From contig JAIPMN010001550.1 of NCBI GenBank assembly GCA_020650975.1, positions 1 to 41,532 on the forward strand: a stretch of DNA of 41,532 bases, written 5' to 3'. The notes under the pieces were generated by a model. The model saw only the letters and a list, made by a program, of their open reading frames with translations. It searched no databases and was not told the DNA's origin. Positions 38,980 through 41,532 of the stretch are shown here, one piece after another. Made by a program: the position numbers and the translations under genes. This stretch comes from Apostichopus californicus (lineage: Eukaryota; Echinodermata; Holothuroidea; Aspidochirotida; Stichopodidae). Every line of letters starts with the position of its first letter. The stretch's first letter is position 1.

Positions 38980-39660
38980 GGTCTATACAACAGACCTTCA
39001 AGGGTCTACTTTTTCTTCTTTTCAATCCGATCCTGTTACGTTCGGTTCTCGATTAGTTTACCCCCTTTTAAGAGCTCCATGTTTACGCCGTTATAATTCA
39101 ACAGTTGCGAAACGCGGTAACCTACAAATGAAACGCATGGGATTCCCCCTTTGCATTGACTATTCACATCATTCTTGGTAAACTCATCGAATTACGTCAA
39201 TATTGAACCAACTGTTTAATCAACAATCGCTCAGCGTCAGTCGCGCGTCGCAAAATCTCAATTAGTTCTTGTACAACTTGCAAGTAATGTTGTTATATAG
39301 GGCATATATTGTTAGCACAACTTTAATAATACGTACACAATGGCATTGTTAAATAATACAACAATAGATAAGGAAAAAAATACTACTCTTACGATAGAGT
39401 GACTATAAAGTTATAATTATTATTATTTCCATTTGAAGATTCATCACACTTTCAAAACTTTCAATTATGCACTTGAAGTTTTGTGTTTCATCAAACTTTC
39501 ATGCAATTAAGCACTTTAAATTATGTAATTCTTGAAACGAAAGTTAACTAGCAAGTAATAAATAAATTTCCTTCAAATAAACTCAGGCTCTCAGCTTCAC
39601 ACTTAGCCCACATTTATGTATATGAATCACATGAAAAAAAGGTCCTAATTTCAATTTTAC
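38980..39660. other. Intergenic stretch with a CpG-bearing patch
   Basis: Bases 39030-39260 contain more CG dinucleotides (for example gcgaaacgcgg and cagtcgcgcgtcgc) than the surroundings. No gene is visible. Confidence 0.4.
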
Positions 39661-39720
39661 CTCTCTCCTCCTCTCACCATCTCCCTCTCCCCCTTTTCCC
39701 CTCTCCCCCTCTATAGAGGT
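39661..39720 (+). repeat. C/T-rich tract
   Basis: About 60 bases of almost pure pyrimidine (ctctctcctcctctcacc and onward), ending tatagagg. Confidence 0.8.
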
Positions 39721-39727
39721 ATATACC

Positions 39728-39735
39728 TCACGTGA
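39728..39735. promoter_or_regulatory. E-box-like palindrome TCACGTGA
   Basis: An 8-bp palindrome containing CACGTG, the target of bHLH-ZIP factors (USF/MITF/TFEB type). It is just downstream of the C/T tract. Whether it is used is unknown. Confidence 0.3.
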
Positions 39736-39761
39736 CGATATACCGTAATCGTATTATCATT

Positions 39762-39787
39762 ATCACGCCAATGCGCATTGGCGTGAT
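39762..39787. repeat. 26-bp perfect palindrome
   Basis: ATCACGCCAATGC and GCATTGGCGTGAT are exact complements with no spacer. It contains CCAAT/ATTGG on both strands. Confidence 0.9.
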
Positions 39788-40782
39788 GCGTATCACTTGT
39801 TGTATAAATTTATCTGCATTATATGACGTCTGACATGCTATTTACTCGCTTCTTGTTATTCTAACGACCATTTTCTTATTTTAATTCCCATTGGTGACTT
39901 AAACTGTGCGTCAACAGTGACATTTGGGAACCCGGACCTTAGCTTTATGAATAGATTCTTAAATTTGTTATTTTCGAATTTTTCAGGTGACTCATGTTTA
40001 ACAAGTTACCAAGGTAAAAGGAAGTTCTTTCTGGAAACCTTTGTTTACAAAGGTTAAATAATAGGCTAGAACTATTGGAAGAATAGATCAGTCTAAATTA
40101 TCTGATTGACCTCTCCTGGATGCTTGTGCATAATTATGAGAGTAAAAAAACTCAAAGAAAGAAGTTTTAAAGAATGTTAACAATATTTATGTAGCTTGCT
40201 AAAAGTCCAAAGTGACCTAATATGTAGTACGGAACATTTAATCACGGTAACTATTGTTGCTATATTAGGACAAACACATGTATACGTACAAGTTCCTGTT
40301 ATTGTAAAAATTCCAAGAGTTTCATTATTCATACTTTTGACAAACAAAGAAAAGATATACAAATATATAAGCGTAGGTATGCACGGTTACACAGAGTCGT
40401 GACGAAATGGGGATTTCCAAAACTAGAGGCGCATGCAACACATGGTTTGCAAATAGTGTAACTATAGCGATGACATCGAGCCTAAGATAAGATCTAATAA
40501 CTAATAAGAATCTATATAAAGGAACATCAGTGAATGAAATACCTGATTCACGTCTCAAAATAGATTTTATTAAGTAACGACAAAATCATTTTTACCCTGT
40601 TCAAGTTGATCGGCAATTAACTATAGTACAATTTGTATATATTTTTTTAATCATAGATTGAGATAGAAGTAAAATCAGTTAAAAATACCTTATCTACTGC
40701 AAAATAATAGTTAGAGGGACTGGCATTTGAACCCTGACAGGTTCTTCTTCAGGAAAAACCAAATAACTTGGACCCCACGCAT

Positions 40783-40885
40783 GGGCGTCAATCCAGGGGG
40801 GACGGGGGGACACGTCCCCCCCCCACATTTCGATGGGTGGGGGACACAATATCAAATGTCCCCCCCCCCCACACATTTGGAAAAA
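40783..40885. mobile_element. G/C-run element fragment
   Basis: The sequence gggcgtcaatccagggggga is followed by G and C runs (ccccccccccaca) and gggggacacaatatcaaatg. Short, run-rich and without ORF, it resembles other G/C-run repeats such as 7021-7372 in style, and lies directly before the hAT transposase part. Confidence 0.4.
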
Positions 40886-40953
40886 AATAGTGTCGTGGCT
40901 CTATTTGGTCAGGGCTTACACATCTCAAGATTCATATCATCGAATATCACTCA

Positions 40954-41415
40954 ATGTTGCTGAATGGAGAATTCCACCCAGATCTCGTGAGTTGGTACCC
41001 TGAGTTCTCCGACAATCTTAAGCTTAGTCTGCCTTTCTTTCGAGGCCAGTTCCAGTCGTCGTCGGTTAAAGGGTATAGACAAATATTCAAGTTGATGAAT
41101 CCAGCGGTACGGGCTATGTTTGGTGAAGTCGAAGCTCTCTTGCGGTTGCTCCTCGTCTCCTCCGCCAGTTCGACGGAAGCCGAGAGATCTTTTAGTGCTT
41201 TGAGGCGTTTGAAGACATGGCTACAGAGCACCATGACTCAACAGAGGCTGAACCATGTGATGGTGTGCCATATTCACCGCGAACGTCTAGCCCAGTTGAA
41301 GCCTGAGGAGGTAGCAGAGAAGTTCGTTGGTTTCTCGGAAGACGCCGCATCTTCGGGCGATTCCAGTAGAAAACTAGTGCACTCCGTCATTGTCATAAGA
41401 GACAGCACATCATAG
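40954..41415 (+). CDS. hAT-family transposase, C-terminal dimerisation domain (fragment)
   Basis: The 153-codon reading frame contains SSASSTEAERSFSALRRLKT followed by WLQSTMTQQRLNHVMVCHIH and RERL. This is the hAT C-terminal dimerisation motif, closest in style to ZMYM1-type hAT transposases. The frame is open back to a stop just before about 40888, with EYHSMLLNGEFHPDLVSW at its start. The zinc finger, the DDE catalytic domain and the insertion domain are absent from the window, so this is either a 5'-broken copy, a last exon, or a domesticated fragment. Stop at 41413-41415. The last 117 bases show no TIR that I can recognise. Confidence 0.85.
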   Translation: MLLNGEFHPDLVSWYPEFSDNLKLSLPFFRGQFQSSSVKGYRQIFKLMNPAVRAMFGEVEALLRLLLVSSASSTEAERSFSALRRLKTWLQSTMTQQRLNHVMVCHIHRERLAQLKPEEVAEKFVGFSEDAASSGDSSRKLVHSVIVIRDSTS

Positions 41416-41532
41416 CTAGAGTCAAGCTTGTACATAGTAGTTGTTTAGTTGTAGACGGTGTTTCAAAGACGGTGCGCGTTCCCTAATATTGGGGAAATGA
41501 AAAAGGGAGCATATTCCGTGGCAGCGCATCCC

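Overview
The window is intron-rich metazoan nuclear DNA: AT-rich, many short ORFs in every frame, canonical GT-AG introns, and dense small DNA transposons, SINE and LINE tails, minisatellites and long G/C homopolymers. The repeat style (hAT-type non-autonomous elements with 8-bp target duplications, TTAA elements, frequent 'aggcct' words, AGGTCA-rich intronic repeats) makes me think of an echinoderm, perhaps a sea cucumber. That is an impression, not a proof.

One conserved gene dominates. About 26 kb on the + strand (4578-30670) encodes CNOT3, the NOT3/5-type subunit of the CCR4-NOT deadenylase complex. I can place 16 coding exons. Each is bounded by AG/GT, the phases agree across all 15 joins, and together they give 830 codons from Gly9 to the stop. 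The first coding exon (about eight residues, MxxxRKLQ-like in relatives) is not visible and probably lies upstream of the window. Exons 2-7 encode the N-terminal Not3 coiled-coil domain. Exons 8-12 encode a fast-evolving Ser/Thr/Pro/Gln-rich linker with a glutamine-rich block. Exons 13-14 encode the conserved NOT1-anchoring segment. Exons 15-17 encode the C-terminal NOT box. A poly(A) signal with a GU-rich element follows at about 31.24 kb.

The introns hold readable mobile-element insertions. These are hAT-type elements with target-site duplications at 6180-7883 (carrying a nested G-rich element), 9258-10058 and 12649-13835, and a fourth with matching ends at 29859-30334. There is also an antisense tRNA-derived SINE with an 11-bp target duplication (16183-16415), a TTAA-specific element whose empty site is preserved in the neighbouring tandem copy (26703-27508), a palindromic MITE (4833-5150), and a 78-bp minisatellite (18553-19099) with a TGACTCA word in nearly every unit.

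From about 31.3 to 40.9 kb I see no credible gene. This stretch holds a 164-bp tandem repeat, a 22-bp minisatellite, a second copy of the palindromic MITE split by a LINE 3' end, and a patch with a 26-bp perfect palindrome plus E-box/CRE-like words. The window ends in the C-terminal dimerisation part of a hAT transposase (40954-41415). I do not see a clearly new biological system. The most unusual content is the stack of datable transposon insertions and the two minisatellites.
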